In this document: positions 1-5,949 of the stretch, in pieces | Numbering within the stretch: the first letter of the stretch is position 1 | How the letters are laid out: each line of letters opens with the position of its first letter | DNA from: Clostridiales bacterium | Lineage (GTDB): Bacteria > Bacillota > Clostridia > Christensenellales > UMGS416 | Reading direction: 5' to 3' | NCBI GenBank assembly: GCA_012515725.1 | Contig: JAAYXU010000287.1 | Coordinates: forward strand, 1-8,899 | DNA: 8,899 nt | Program-made: the position numbers and the translations under genes | The notes under the pieces: generated by a model | Seen by the model: the letters and a program-made list of their open reading frames with translations, nothing else | What the model was told of the DNA's origin: nothing | Databases searched by the model: none

Positions 1-320
1 AAGTAACCGGAGGGATCCTGGTTGCGCACGATGAGATCGATCATACCCTCGACCTCATTCATATGCTGCTCGTCTCTGGTGGCATGGTACACATAGCAGG
101 CGGCCTCGATCCATTTGGCGATATCGGAATCCCAGTACTGATGGGGCTTGCCCGGCTGCCCCTCCTTCCAGTCAAAGCGGAGCGCGTCAAAGCGTCCCGA
201 CAGCGTGAACTGCTCGTGAATCGTGCGAAGCGTAGAGGATGCGTTGATGCTCTGACGCTCGAGCCAGAACCCTTTTGTGATCGAAACATCGGTATACGGT
301 ACAGGTTGTATGTTTTTCAT
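1..320 (-). CDS. GH127 (DUF1680) beta-L-arabinofuranosidase-like protein, N-terminal part only
   Basis: The first 106 codons of a glycoside hydrolase run off the left edge, so the catalytic residues lie outside the window. The visible part fits the GH127 N-terminus. A short lead (PVPYTDVSITKGFW, residues 6-19) is followed by an SGRFDALRFDW stretch (41-51). The family's hallmark Q-x-x-DSD-x-x-K-W-x-E-A-A pattern sits at residues 61-74, and an RNQDPSGY segment (99-106) matches the family's AQ-x-x-DGY. In characterised members such as Bifidobacterium HypBA1 the enzyme releases L-arabinose from beta-linked L-arabinofuranosyl oligosaccharides; exact specificity cannot be told from this fragment. 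No signal peptide is present, so it is probably cytoplasmic. The ATG at 320-318 is preceded by AAGGAG with a 6-base spacer. The gene is divergent from the AraC regulator and carries the same upstream motif as the second GH127 gene. Confidence 0.88.
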   Translation of the reverse strand, partial: MKNIQPVPYTDVSITKGFWLERQSINASSTLRTIHEQFTLSGRFDALRFDWKEGQPGKPHQYWDSDIAKWIEAACYVYHATRDEQHMNEVEGMIDLIVRNQDPSGY

Positions 321-339
321 CAGGAACTCCTTGTGGCCC

Positions 340-367
340 TTGTATTATTTCATTGTTCATTTATAAT
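340..367 (+). promoter_or_regulatory. Candidate promoter of the araC-family gene
   Basis: A perfect TATAAT (362-367) is preceded at a 16-base spacing by TTGTAT (340-345), which matches the -35 consensus at 3 of 6 positions. Initiation near 374 would give a leader of about 57 bases. That leader contains the proposed AraC-type site (406-429) and the start codon at 431. The promoter overlaps the opposing GH127 promoter, so the two may compete. Confidence 0.4.
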
Positions 368-394
368 GATAGTCAAGTACACGATAGGACGCAA
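366..394 (-). promoter_or_regulatory. Candidate sigma-A-type promoter of the leftward GH127 gene
   Basis: On the minus strand a TTGCGT box (394-389) and a TATCAT box (371-366) are separated by exactly 17 bases. The -10 matches consensus at 5 of 6 positions and the -35 at 3 of 6, which suits an activator-dependent promoter. The proposed AraC-type site at 429-406 lies just upstream of the -35. Transcription would begin near 359 and leave a leader of about 40 bases. This is inferred from sequence alone. Confidence 0.5.
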
Positions 395-411
395 TATCCA
401 AGACCGGATAT
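394..411. repeat. Short inverted repeat ATATCC-N6-GGATAT
   Basis: Two perfect 6-base arms (394-399 and 406-411) are separated by six bases. The repeat lies between, and partly overlaps, the proposed AraC-type site and the -35 of the leftward promoter. It could be an additional operator half-site pair, or chance in an AT-rich stretch. It is not conserved at the second copy of the motif, which lowers its weight. Confidence 0.3.
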
Positions 412-429
412 AAAGTGAGATAATCAGAC
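406..429 (-). promoter_or_regulatory. Candidate AraC-regulator binding site, copy 1
   Basis: Read on the minus strand, this 24-bp element matches the element at 1290-1313 (plus strand) at 19 of 24 positions without gaps. The shared blocks are GTCTGATT, TCACTT and TATC. In both places a TTGCG(T/C) -35 candidate begins 12 bp beyond the last base of the element. Its centre would be near -58 relative to the inferred start of the leftward GH127 transcript, a normal position for an AraC-family activator. The same element abuts the start codon of the regulator gene (431), so binding could also repress that gene. Binding by the adjacent regulator is an inference. Confidence 0.6.
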
Positions 430-430
430 T

Positions 431-1231
431 ATGATCACTATTCACGGCCAATCGGATTTTACCATCAGCTATGTCTCATCGGGTATGTTCCTGGGCAGCA
501 ACTGGATCCACCCGCAGCGCACCATCGATTCTTACGAGCTGCTCTTTGTAACCAAAGGAGAGGTCTACCTCGACTACAACCAGGAAAGGCACGTGCTCTG
601 CGAGGGCGACGCGATCATGATCTATCCGGACAAACCCCATGGCGGCTACAAGATCAGCCAGGGTGATACGTCGTTCTACTGGTTTCATTTCCTGCTGTCG
701 GATCCGGCCTTCATATCGGGCCTTCCCGAGGTGCTGCGCATAGAGGACGTTCTGAAGATGAAAACGCTTCTCAACCAGCTGCTGGACGTGACCAACGCGG
801 GAACCTATAGCCCGTACGCGGCGGATCTTATTACCGCGACAATACTGTGCGAAGCGGCCGTACAGCACAGCCGGAGCATGAAAAGCGGCAATAAGCGCAT
901 CGTCAACGAGATCGCCGAATGGATTCGCATCAACAGCGACCGCCCGCTGACCGTCGAGCTGGTGTCCGCGCAATTCGGATACAACGGAGAGTATTTATCG
1001 CGTCTGTTCAAGCGCTCATTCGGTATCGGACTAAAGAAATACATATATAGTGAAAGAATAAAGGCGGCAAAGAACCTGCTCATATCCTCCTACTACTCCA
1101 TTAAGGAAATCGCCCACAAGCTGGGCTGGGACAATGAAAACCTGTTCATCAAGTTTTTCAAGTACCACGAATCGGTCAGCCCGAAGAAATACCGCGAGCT
1201 TTATATCAACATGCATCTAAATAAAAAATAA
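431..1231 (+). CDS. AraC-family transcriptional regulator (cupin sensor plus two-HTH domain)
   Basis: This is a 266-residue regulator of the usual AraC/XylS length for sugar-responsive members. Residues about 24-90 form the cupin-like sensor, with YELLFVTKGEVYLDY (35-49) and a GDAIMIYPDKPHGG segment (59-72) typical of AraC-type ligand-binding barrels. The C-terminal DNA-binding domain begins near 157. The first helix-turn-helix spans about 173-200 (LTVELVSAQFGYNGEYLSRLFK), and the second about 222-255 (SIKEIAHKLGWDNENLFIKFFK, then SPKKYRE, the usual family ending). The start at 431 has only a weak ribosome binding site, because the space just upstream is taken by the proposed operator at 406-429. 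Its position between two GH127 genes sharing that motif suggests that it senses an arabinose-containing sugar and activates both hydrolases. The ligand is an inference. Confidence 0.93.
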   Translation: MITIHGQSDFTISYVSSGMFLGSNWIHPQRTIDSYELLFVTKGEVYLDYNQERHVLCEGDAIMIYPDKPHGGYKISQGDTSFYWFHFLLSDPAFISGLPEVLRIEDVLKMKTLLNQLLDVTNAGTYSPYAADLITATILCEAAVQHSRSMKSGNKRIVNEIAEWIRINSDRPLTVELVSAQFGYNGEYLSRLFKRSFGIGLKKYIYSERIKAAKNLLISSYYSIKEIAHKLGWDNENLFIKFFKYHESVSPKKYRELYINMHLNKK

Positions 1232-1254
1232 CTATTGGCGTGTCGCCGCCGCCC

Positions 1255-1275
1255 AATGCATAAAGTGTATGCATT
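1255..1275. repeat. Hairpin-capable inverted repeat downstream of araC
   Basis: Perfect 8-base arms AATGCATA (1255-1262) and TATGCATT (1268-1275) enclose a 5-base loop. No T-run follows (the next bases are TCCCG), so it is a poor intrinsic terminator. It may be a weak 3' hairpin of the regulator transcript or an operator for an unseen factor. Confidence 0.35.
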
Positions 1276-1289
1276 TCCCGATTGTCGAG

Positions 1290-1313
1290 GTCTGATTTTA
1301 TCACTTATTATCA
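1290..1313 (+). promoter_or_regulatory. Candidate AraC-regulator binding site, copy 2
   Basis: This is the plus-strand partner of the element at 429-406, identical at 19 of 24 ungapped positions. Within it TTATCA occurs twice, at 1298-1303 and 1308-1313, exactly one helical turn apart. That is the arrangement expected for the two HTH motifs of an AraC-type protein. A TTGCGC box starts at 1325, the same distance downstream as TTGCGT in copy 1. The -10 here is unclear: TAGACT at 1348-1353 is the 17-base-spaced candidate and matches poorly. The site lies 145-168 bases upstream of the preferred start of the second GH127 gene. Confidence 0.6.
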
Positions 1314-1457
1314 GATTTTTGAACTTGCGCGGGCATCATGTCCGTAATAGACTAACATGTATGAACCATCATCTCCCCGCATGACCGCGATATCGTATTC
1401 ACCGGTCCCCGGTTGTCACGACGCTGCCATTACAGCATGAACAGGAAGGATTTTATG

Positions 1458-3287
1458 ATGGACAAACACTGGACCGCGATGCACCGGCAGACCACGCTTC
1501 TTCCCAGTGAGTACATGCGCCGCTTCACGAAGTGCAAGTCGTACCTGAAACGACTCCGGCAGGAAAACCTGTTGCTGTATTATGAGATCGAGGCGGGGCT
1601 TTTCCACGCAATGCGGTGGATCGACGGGCTGCACGGCGGCTGGGACTCCCCCACGAGCCACGCCCGGGGTATGTTCACAGGGCACTGGCTTTCGGCGGCC
1701 TCGATGGCCTACGCGTCCGACAGGGATGCGGAGCTCAGGCTGCGCATCGACGATGCGGTGGATATACTCGCCCGCTGCCAGGAGGAGAACGGAAACGGAT
1801 GGGCGTTCGCTGTTCCGGAAAAGCAGCTTCTCTGGCTTAGACGGGGCGGCCGGGCCGTCAACTGCCTTTACAGCTTCCACAAAACGATGATGGGCTACAT
1901 GGACGCCTTCTTGTATGCCGGAAGCAGCCGAGCGCTCGATATCATGAGGGGTTGCGCCGACTATTTCTACCGCTGGAGCGACGACATAACGCGGCAGGAG
2001 ATGGATCGGATCATGGACGACTTTGAGAGCGGCGGGATACTCGAGGTATGGGCGCAGCTTTACGCGGAGACGCACGACGAAAAGCACCTCGCGCTCATGC
2101 GGCGGTTCGAGCGGCCACGCCTGTACGAGGCGCTGCTGGAGGGCCGGGATTTCCTGACCAACATGCACGCGAACACGACGATTCCCGAGATACTGGGCGC
2201 TGCCGCGTGCTATGAGGCGACCGGAGAGGAGCGCTACCGCCGTGTCGTGGAGGCGTACTGGGATCAGGCCGTTACCAGGCGCGGCATGTACGCGACCGGA
2301 GGCCAGACCTGCGGAGAGATCTGGACTCCGGCCGGAGAGCTTATGACCCGCCTTGGCGAGCTCAATCAGGAGCACTGCACCGTCTACAACATGATCCGTA
2401 TGGCCGACGCGCTGCTACGGTGGACGGGCGACATGAAGTATGCGGACTACATCGAGCGCAACCTCAAAAACGGCGTGCTCGCGCAGACATTTCTCACAGC
2501 CCGCTCGGTTGAAGTTTTGAAGGACCCCTATCCTCCCCGCGAGTATCTGGTCAGCTATTTCCTGCCGATGGGTTTCGGCGTAACAAAAAAATGGGGTACC
2601 GAAACCGACGACTTCTGGTGCTGCCACGGTTCGGCGGTTCAGGCCAACGCGCAGTTTACCCACCGGATATTCTACGAGACGCCCGATGGAATCGCGCTGG
2701 GACAATACATACCGGCACGGCTTGAGCTGGGAGAAGGAACGATTACGATCGAGCAGGCCGACATGAGTGGCGAGCACATCAGCCTGACGGGCGTCCGCGC
2801 GGCGGAGCGTCCTCACCGCCCCGACACGCTCGAATACGTGATCCGGATGGACTTCCCGCAGGAAAAGGAATTCACGCTGCTGCTGCCCATGCCCTGGTGG
2901 CTGAGCGCTCCGGCCCGCGTAGACATAGACGGAGAGAACGTCCTTGGCGAAAAAGGACGGTTCCTGGCTATCCGGCGGGCCTGGCGCCACCAGACCGTCA
3001 CCGTCAGGCTGCCCAAGACCCTGACCGCAGAGCCCCTGCCCGGCGAGCCGGGCGTTGTGGCCTTCATGGACGGTCCGCTGGTGCTGGCGGGTCTCACCGA
3101 CGGGCAGTATGCGCTGCGCGGGGACATGCGGAATCCCCGCTCAATACTCCGACCTCACGAAGAGCGTTGGTGGAGCTCATGGAGGCCCACATGGCGCACG
3201 ATCGGGCAGACAAAGACCATCGTGTTCGTACCCGTACAGACGATCACCGAGGAGCGGTACAATATATATTTCCCTGTTTCAGAGTGA
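1458..3287 (+). CDS. GH127 (DUF1680) family glycoside hydrolase, complete
   Basis: This 609-residue protein is a full-length DUF1680/GH127 hydrolase, probably acting in the cytoplasm on beta-L-arabinofuranosyl or related sugars. The N-terminal part has GGWDSP (60-65), MFTGHWLSAASMAY and HKTMMGYMDAF, which are (alpha/alpha)6-barrel signatures. A HANTTIPEILGAA stretch begins at 237. The HypBA1 zinc and catalytic residues have counterparts here: E-H-C at 305-307, a CC pair at 388-389 (zinc ligands, one of them the nucleophilic cysteine), and a GE pair with Glu287 as likely acid/base. The C-terminus (ITEERYNIYFP) is the normal family ending. A TTG at 1413 opens the frame, but AAGGA at 1446-1450 sits 7 bases before the ATG at 1458, which I prefer (1455 is also possible). 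It belongs to a different subgroup from the partial GH127 gene at 1-320. The end is 20 bases from the convergent gene, with no obvious terminator. Confidence 0.9.
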   Translation: MDKHWTAMHRQTTLLPSEYMRRFTKCKSYLKRLRQENLLLYYEIEAGLFHAMRWIDGLHGGWDSPTSHARGMFTGHWLSAASMAYASDRDAELRLRIDDAVDILARCQEENGNGWAFAVPEKQLLWLRRGGRAVNCLYSFHKTMMGYMDAFLYAGSSRALDIMRGCADYFYRWSDDITRQEMDRIMDDFESGGILEVWAQLYAETHDEKHLALMRRFERPRLYEALLEGRDFLTNMHANTTIPEILGAAACYEATGEERYRRVVEAYWDQAVTRRGMYATGGQTCGEIWTPAGELMTRLGELNQEHCTVYNMIRMADALLRWTGDMKYADYIERNLKNGVLAQTFLTARSVEVLKDPYPPREYLVSYFLPMGFGVTKKWGTETDDFWCCHGSAVQANAQFTHRIFYETPDGIALGQYIPARLELGEGTITIEQADMSGEHISLTGVRAAERPHRPDTLEYVIRMDFPQEKEFTLLLPMPWWLSAPARVDIDGENVLGEKGRFLAIRRAWRHQTVTVRLPKTLTAEPLPGEPGVVAFMDGPLVLAGLTDGQYALRGDMRNPRSILRPHEERWWSSWRPTWRTIGQTKTIVFVPVQTITEERYNIYFPVSE

Positions 3288-3307
3288 AGCGGAGACACAG
3301 CGACGGA

Positions 3308-5692
3308 TCACGCATCCCCCTTGTGAATGAGCTTGCTGATTTTCCCGCTATATAGGTCGATCATGCTTTCCGCGTATTCCTCGTTCATCCCCTCGGCAAA
3401 TATATGAAATACCGGGGAAGCCGGATCGGGCGCGATGAACACCCAGTTGTTCTGTTTTCTGATCTTGATGCCGCCGCTGCCGGTCTGGCCGGGATCGGCC
3501 TCCTTGATGAGCGCCCGCATGATGTTGCCGCGGGACTCCCAGGGGCAGTGCACCCTGCGCTCGCGGATGGCGCCTGTCGGCATCCGGTCGATCATTTCCG
3601 ACAGGCCCAGCGATTCCTCGGTCAGCATCCGGTCGAGCGTCAGCAGAAAAGCCGGCCCGTCCAGCATGGTAATGCGGGTTCGCTCGCCCATCTCCTCGGC
3701 AAGCCGATGCATCCAGTCGGAGGCGAGGTAACCGGTATCCCCGGCGCGCGCGGCTCCGGTGCGCAGGTTTGTTTCGAGCGCGCGCGGGAAAATCGGCGAA
3801 ACCGGGACAAATCCGTCATGCCCCGAAAGGTATTTCTTGGCCGCCAGCGCGCGCAGTGTTTCGAGCTGCCGCGTGCTGAGCACGCGCCGCCGCTCGTCCT
3901 GCAGTATCAGCGTATCGCCGTACTGCGTGATCTTCACGGCAACGGCGTCGCTTTTCCCGGGGAAATGCTCGCCCTTTATGAACCGAACGCTGTAACCCCA
4001 TTTCTCGAGCTGCCGCGCGCAGTAGGGGCCCAGTTCCTCGTCGTCGCACAGCACGTCGAGAGAGGATAGCACCGAATCCATAGGCTTTTTATGCTCCCGC
4101 GCGTACTGCCGGGAGAGCTGCCCCAGCGGCGTGATTTCCCCGATGAGCGCGTCGCGCACCGGCTGGGTCATGGCCTGGCTGAGCGCGCTTTCCATGCGCT
4201 GCGCGTCTTTCCTGCCCAGAGCGCACCCGTACGCGTCATAGAAGGAAATCCGCCACCGCCCCCGGCCCGACGCCACATGAACGCCTCCGGCAAGCGCGTG
4301 TTTGCGGATCGCGTACCGGAGCATGTAGGGCGGCGCGTCCTCCATCACGTCGCAGTTCAGACCCATCAGGGAAAGCGACGACTTGAACCCATTGAGTATC
4401 GCGGCGGCCGCCTTGGAACCCCAGCAGCACAGACCTACGCGCGAATCGGTTCTATGCAGACCGGCGAAAGCGCCCGCCGCCAGTGCGATGTACTCGGGCG
4501 TAATGTCGCGGTTGATCCATCCGCCAATACAGCCCTCGGAAATGAGCTGCTTGGGCTGGCAGTGGTTCCATACTATATCGTGTGACACCTCGTCGTGGTT
4601 TTCGATGACTTTTTCAGGCCAGATGCGGACGCCTCCATGTATGCGCACATCCTCGCCCACCGAGGTGTTCGGGCCCATCGTGACCCCCTCGAACACCCGG
4701 GTTCCCCCCGCGATCTTCACGCCGCTGCATATGATCGCGCCGCGTATCTCGGAGGCGGCGCCGACGATTACATTATCCCAGAGTATCGACCGCTTGATGC
4801 TGACCCCGGCGTTGATGCGGCTCTCGCGCCCGACTACGGAACCAGGCCCGATTACCGCGCCCTCGGCGATATAGGCGTCCTCACCGATATAGCAGGGAGC
4901 GTGAAGCGTCGCGCTCGAGTGAATGAACGGATGTCCGCTCAGATAAATGCCCGGGCCCACGGGCTGCCCGTCGATCGGAAGCCTGATGCGGCCGCTGAGG
5001 AAATCCTCATGCGCGCCCCTGTATTGCTCGGGACTTCCGATATCACACCAGTACTCGTCGGTAACATATCCGTACATCGGACAGCCGTCGGCCAGCAGAC
5101 GGGGAAACAGATCCTTTGAGAAATCGTAGGGCTTTCCCTCGGGAACCTCGTCCATGATCTCCGGCTCCACGATATAGATGCCGGTATTTACAAGATCGCT
5201 GAAGACCTCGTCCCACGGCGGCTTCTCCTGAAAGCGCACGACGCGCCCGCTCCGATCGATAATAACGACGCCGAAACGGACGGGCTCGGGGGATTTTTTG
5301 AGAACAAGGGTCAGTCTGGCCCCTTTCCGGCGATGAAACGCGTACGCTTTCTCTATGTCGATATCGACCAGCGCGTCGCCGCTGAGCACCACGAACGGCT
5401 CCTTGATGCATTCCATCGCGTTGCGCACGCTGCCCGCCGTGCCAAGCGGCGTATTCTCCACAAAATAGTGCAGCTTGACGCCCTGCCTGTCTCCGCTGCC
5501 AAAATATCTCATGATGCGGCCCGGAAGATACTGCATCGTGACGGCCATTCGCTCGATTCCATGCTTTCTGAGAAGCTCTATACCGTATTCCATTACAGGC
5601 TTCCCGAGAACAGGAACCATGGGCTTTGGAAGATCGCATGTCATGGGCCTAAGCCGCACGCCCTGACCTCCGGCCATGATAACCCCTTGCAT
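3308..5692 (-). CDS. Sugar-1-phosphate nucleotidyltransferase fused to beta-helix and degenerate phosphohexomutase domain
   Basis: This is a 794-residue three-part protein. Residues 1-235 are a nucleotidyltransferase resembling mannose-1-phosphate guanylyltransferase: AGGQGVRLRPMT (7-18), PKP (22-24), TPLGTAGS (81-88), SGD (104-106, metal-binding Asp106), EKP (156-158) and CDIGSPEQY (216-224, second metal Asp217). Residues about 255-370 carry hexapeptide repeats of a left-handed beta-helix (for example IGEDAYIAEGAVIGPGSVVG). Residues about 385-794 follow the phosphomannomutase fold to its last domain, but the active-site loops are gone. The family makes NDP-sugars for surface polysaccharides or acts as a sugar-nucleotide regulator; the sugar is not determined. 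The start at 5692 is chosen over an upstream ATG at 5785 because it directly precedes the conserved MQGVIMAGG and follows GGGGGAG. It is transcribed alone. Confidence 0.88.
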   Translation of the reverse strand: MQGVIMAGGQGVRLRPMTCDLPKPMVPVLGKPVMEYGIELLRKHGIERMAVTMQYLPGRIMRYFGSGDRQGVKLHYFVENTPLGTAGSVRNAMECIKEPFVVLSGDALVDIDIEKAYAFHRRKGARLTLVLKKSPEPVRFGVVIIDRSGRVVRFQEKPPWDEVFSDLVNTGIYIVEPEIMDEVPEGKPYDFSKDLFPRLLADGCPMYGYVTDEYWCDIGSPEQYRGAHEDFLSGRIRLPIDGQPVGPGIYLSGHPFIHSSATLHAPCYIGEDAYIAEGAVIGPGSVVGRESRINAGVSIKRSILWDNVIVGAASEIRGAIICSGVKIAGGTRVFEGVTMGPNTSVGEDVRIHGGVRIWPEKVIENHDEVSHDIVWNHCQPKQLISEGCIGGWINRDITPEYIALAAGAFAGLHRTDSRVGLCCWGSKAAAAILNGFKSSLSLMGLNCDVMEDAPPYMLRYAIRKHALAGGVHVASGRGRWRISFYDAYGCALGRKDAQRMESALSQAMTQPVRDALIGEITPLGQLSRQYAREHKKPMDSVLSSLDVLCDDEELGPYCARQLEKWGYSVRFIKGEHFPGKSDAVAVKITQYGDTLILQDERRRVLSTRQLETLRALAAKKYLSGHDGFVPVSPIFPRALETNLRTGAARAGDTGYLASDWMHRLAEEMGERTRITMLDGPAFLLTLDRMLTEESLGLSEMIDRMPTGAIRERRVHCPWESRGNIMRALIKEADPGQTGSGGIKIRKQNNWVFIAPDPASPVFHIFAEGMNEEYAESMIDLYSGKISKLIHKGDA

Positions 5693-5737
5693 GAATACTC
5701 CCCCTTGCATAACGCATCGTTTTGAGTAGTATTCATG
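5690..5737 (-). promoter_or_regulatory. Inverted repeat able to sequester the start codon and RBS of the nucleotidyltransferase gene
   Basis: On the minus strand CATGAATACT (5737-5728) is perfectly complementary to AGTATTCATG (5699-5690). The second arm contains the ATG start codon (5692-5690) and half of the GGAG ribosome binding site (5701-5698). After one bulged A at 5727, CTC (5726-5724) can pair with GGG (5700-5702), covering the rest of the Shine-Dalgarno sequence. The loop of about 21 bases contains an in-frame upstream ATG at 5710-5708 and the first copy of a duplicated ATGCAAGGGG. The pairing is seen directly; a role in translational control is inferred. Confidence 0.5.
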
Positions 5738-5836
5738 AACACGCCGGAATTTATACATGCGTATGGGCGGCGGCAATGGCAGCAAGTGCGCGCCGCGGCA
5801 GTATCTTCCGGTGTGGGGAACGTTTATTTATAGAAA

Positions 5837-5865
5837 TTTATAGGTTAACTAAGCACCTCTCTTAA
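5837..5865 (-). promoter_or_regulatory. Candidate promoter of the nucleotidyltransferase-fusion gene
   Basis: TTAAGA (5865-5860) and TATAAA (5842-5837) are 17 bases apart on the minus strand. A second CTATAAAT follows 10 bases further on (5833-5826). Initiation near 5830 would give a leader of roughly 140 bases ending in the RBS hairpin. A weaker alternative is TATAAA at 5755-5750 with TTGCCG at a 15-base spacing. The AT-rich stretch 5821-5888 between GC-rich genes supports a promoter here. Confidence 0.45.
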
Positions 5866-5871
5866 TGCTTA
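5850..5871. promoter_or_regulatory. Palindromic operator candidate TAAGCA-N10-TGCTTA
   Basis: Six-base arms at 5850-5855 and 5866-5871 surround the -35 box (5860-5865) of the proposed nucleotidyltransferase promoter. The size and placement fit a dimeric repressor site, but there is only one copy in the window and no regulator gene next to it. Confidence 0.3.
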
Positions 5872-5888
5872 TTTCAAAGCTCAGCTCC

Positions 5889-5924
5889 AAAAAACGCACC
5901 GCCCGGCGGATTGCCGGGCGATGC
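5889..5924 (-). terminator. Intrinsic terminator of the three-gene Fe-S operon
   Basis: Read on the minus strand, a 12-base-pair stem with one G-U pair is formed by GCATCGCCCGGC (5924-5913) and GCCGGGCGGTGC (5907-5896). The loop is AATCC. After one intervening base pair position (CG at 5895) a run of six T residues follows (5894-5889). It begins 26 bases after the stop codon of the gene ending at 5950, and it separates that operon from the gene starting at 5692. Confidence 0.9.
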
Positions 5925-5949
5925 GGATAAGCGGCGCTTGGCCGTCCTG

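Noticed and set aside
476..973. Minus-strand open frame inside the araC gene
   Set aside because: It is a shadow of the cupin/HTH coding frame with no recognisable domain.
1291..1320. TCTGAT-N13-ATCAGA followed by five T residues, resembling an intrinsic terminator for araC
   Set aside because: The stem is only 6 bp with a 13-base loop. The sequence is better explained as the second copy of the operator motif shared with 406-429. A minor termination role is not excluded.
1413..1457. TTG start extending the second GH127 protein by 15 residues
   Set aside because: There is no ribosome binding site before it. AAGGA sits at the right distance before ATG 1458, inside the extension.
1416..2375. 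Long minus-strand open frame (319 codons) opposite the second GH127 gene
   Set aside because: It is antisense to a gene with clear family motifs, has arginine/histidine/valine-rich shadow composition, and has no ribosome binding site. It is a by-product of high GC content.
5693..5785. Upstream ATG extending the nucleotidyltransferase fusion by 31 residues
   Set aside because: The nucleotidyltransferase fold begins at MQGVIMAGG (5692), which has its own GGGGGAG site. The extra residues look like translated leader.
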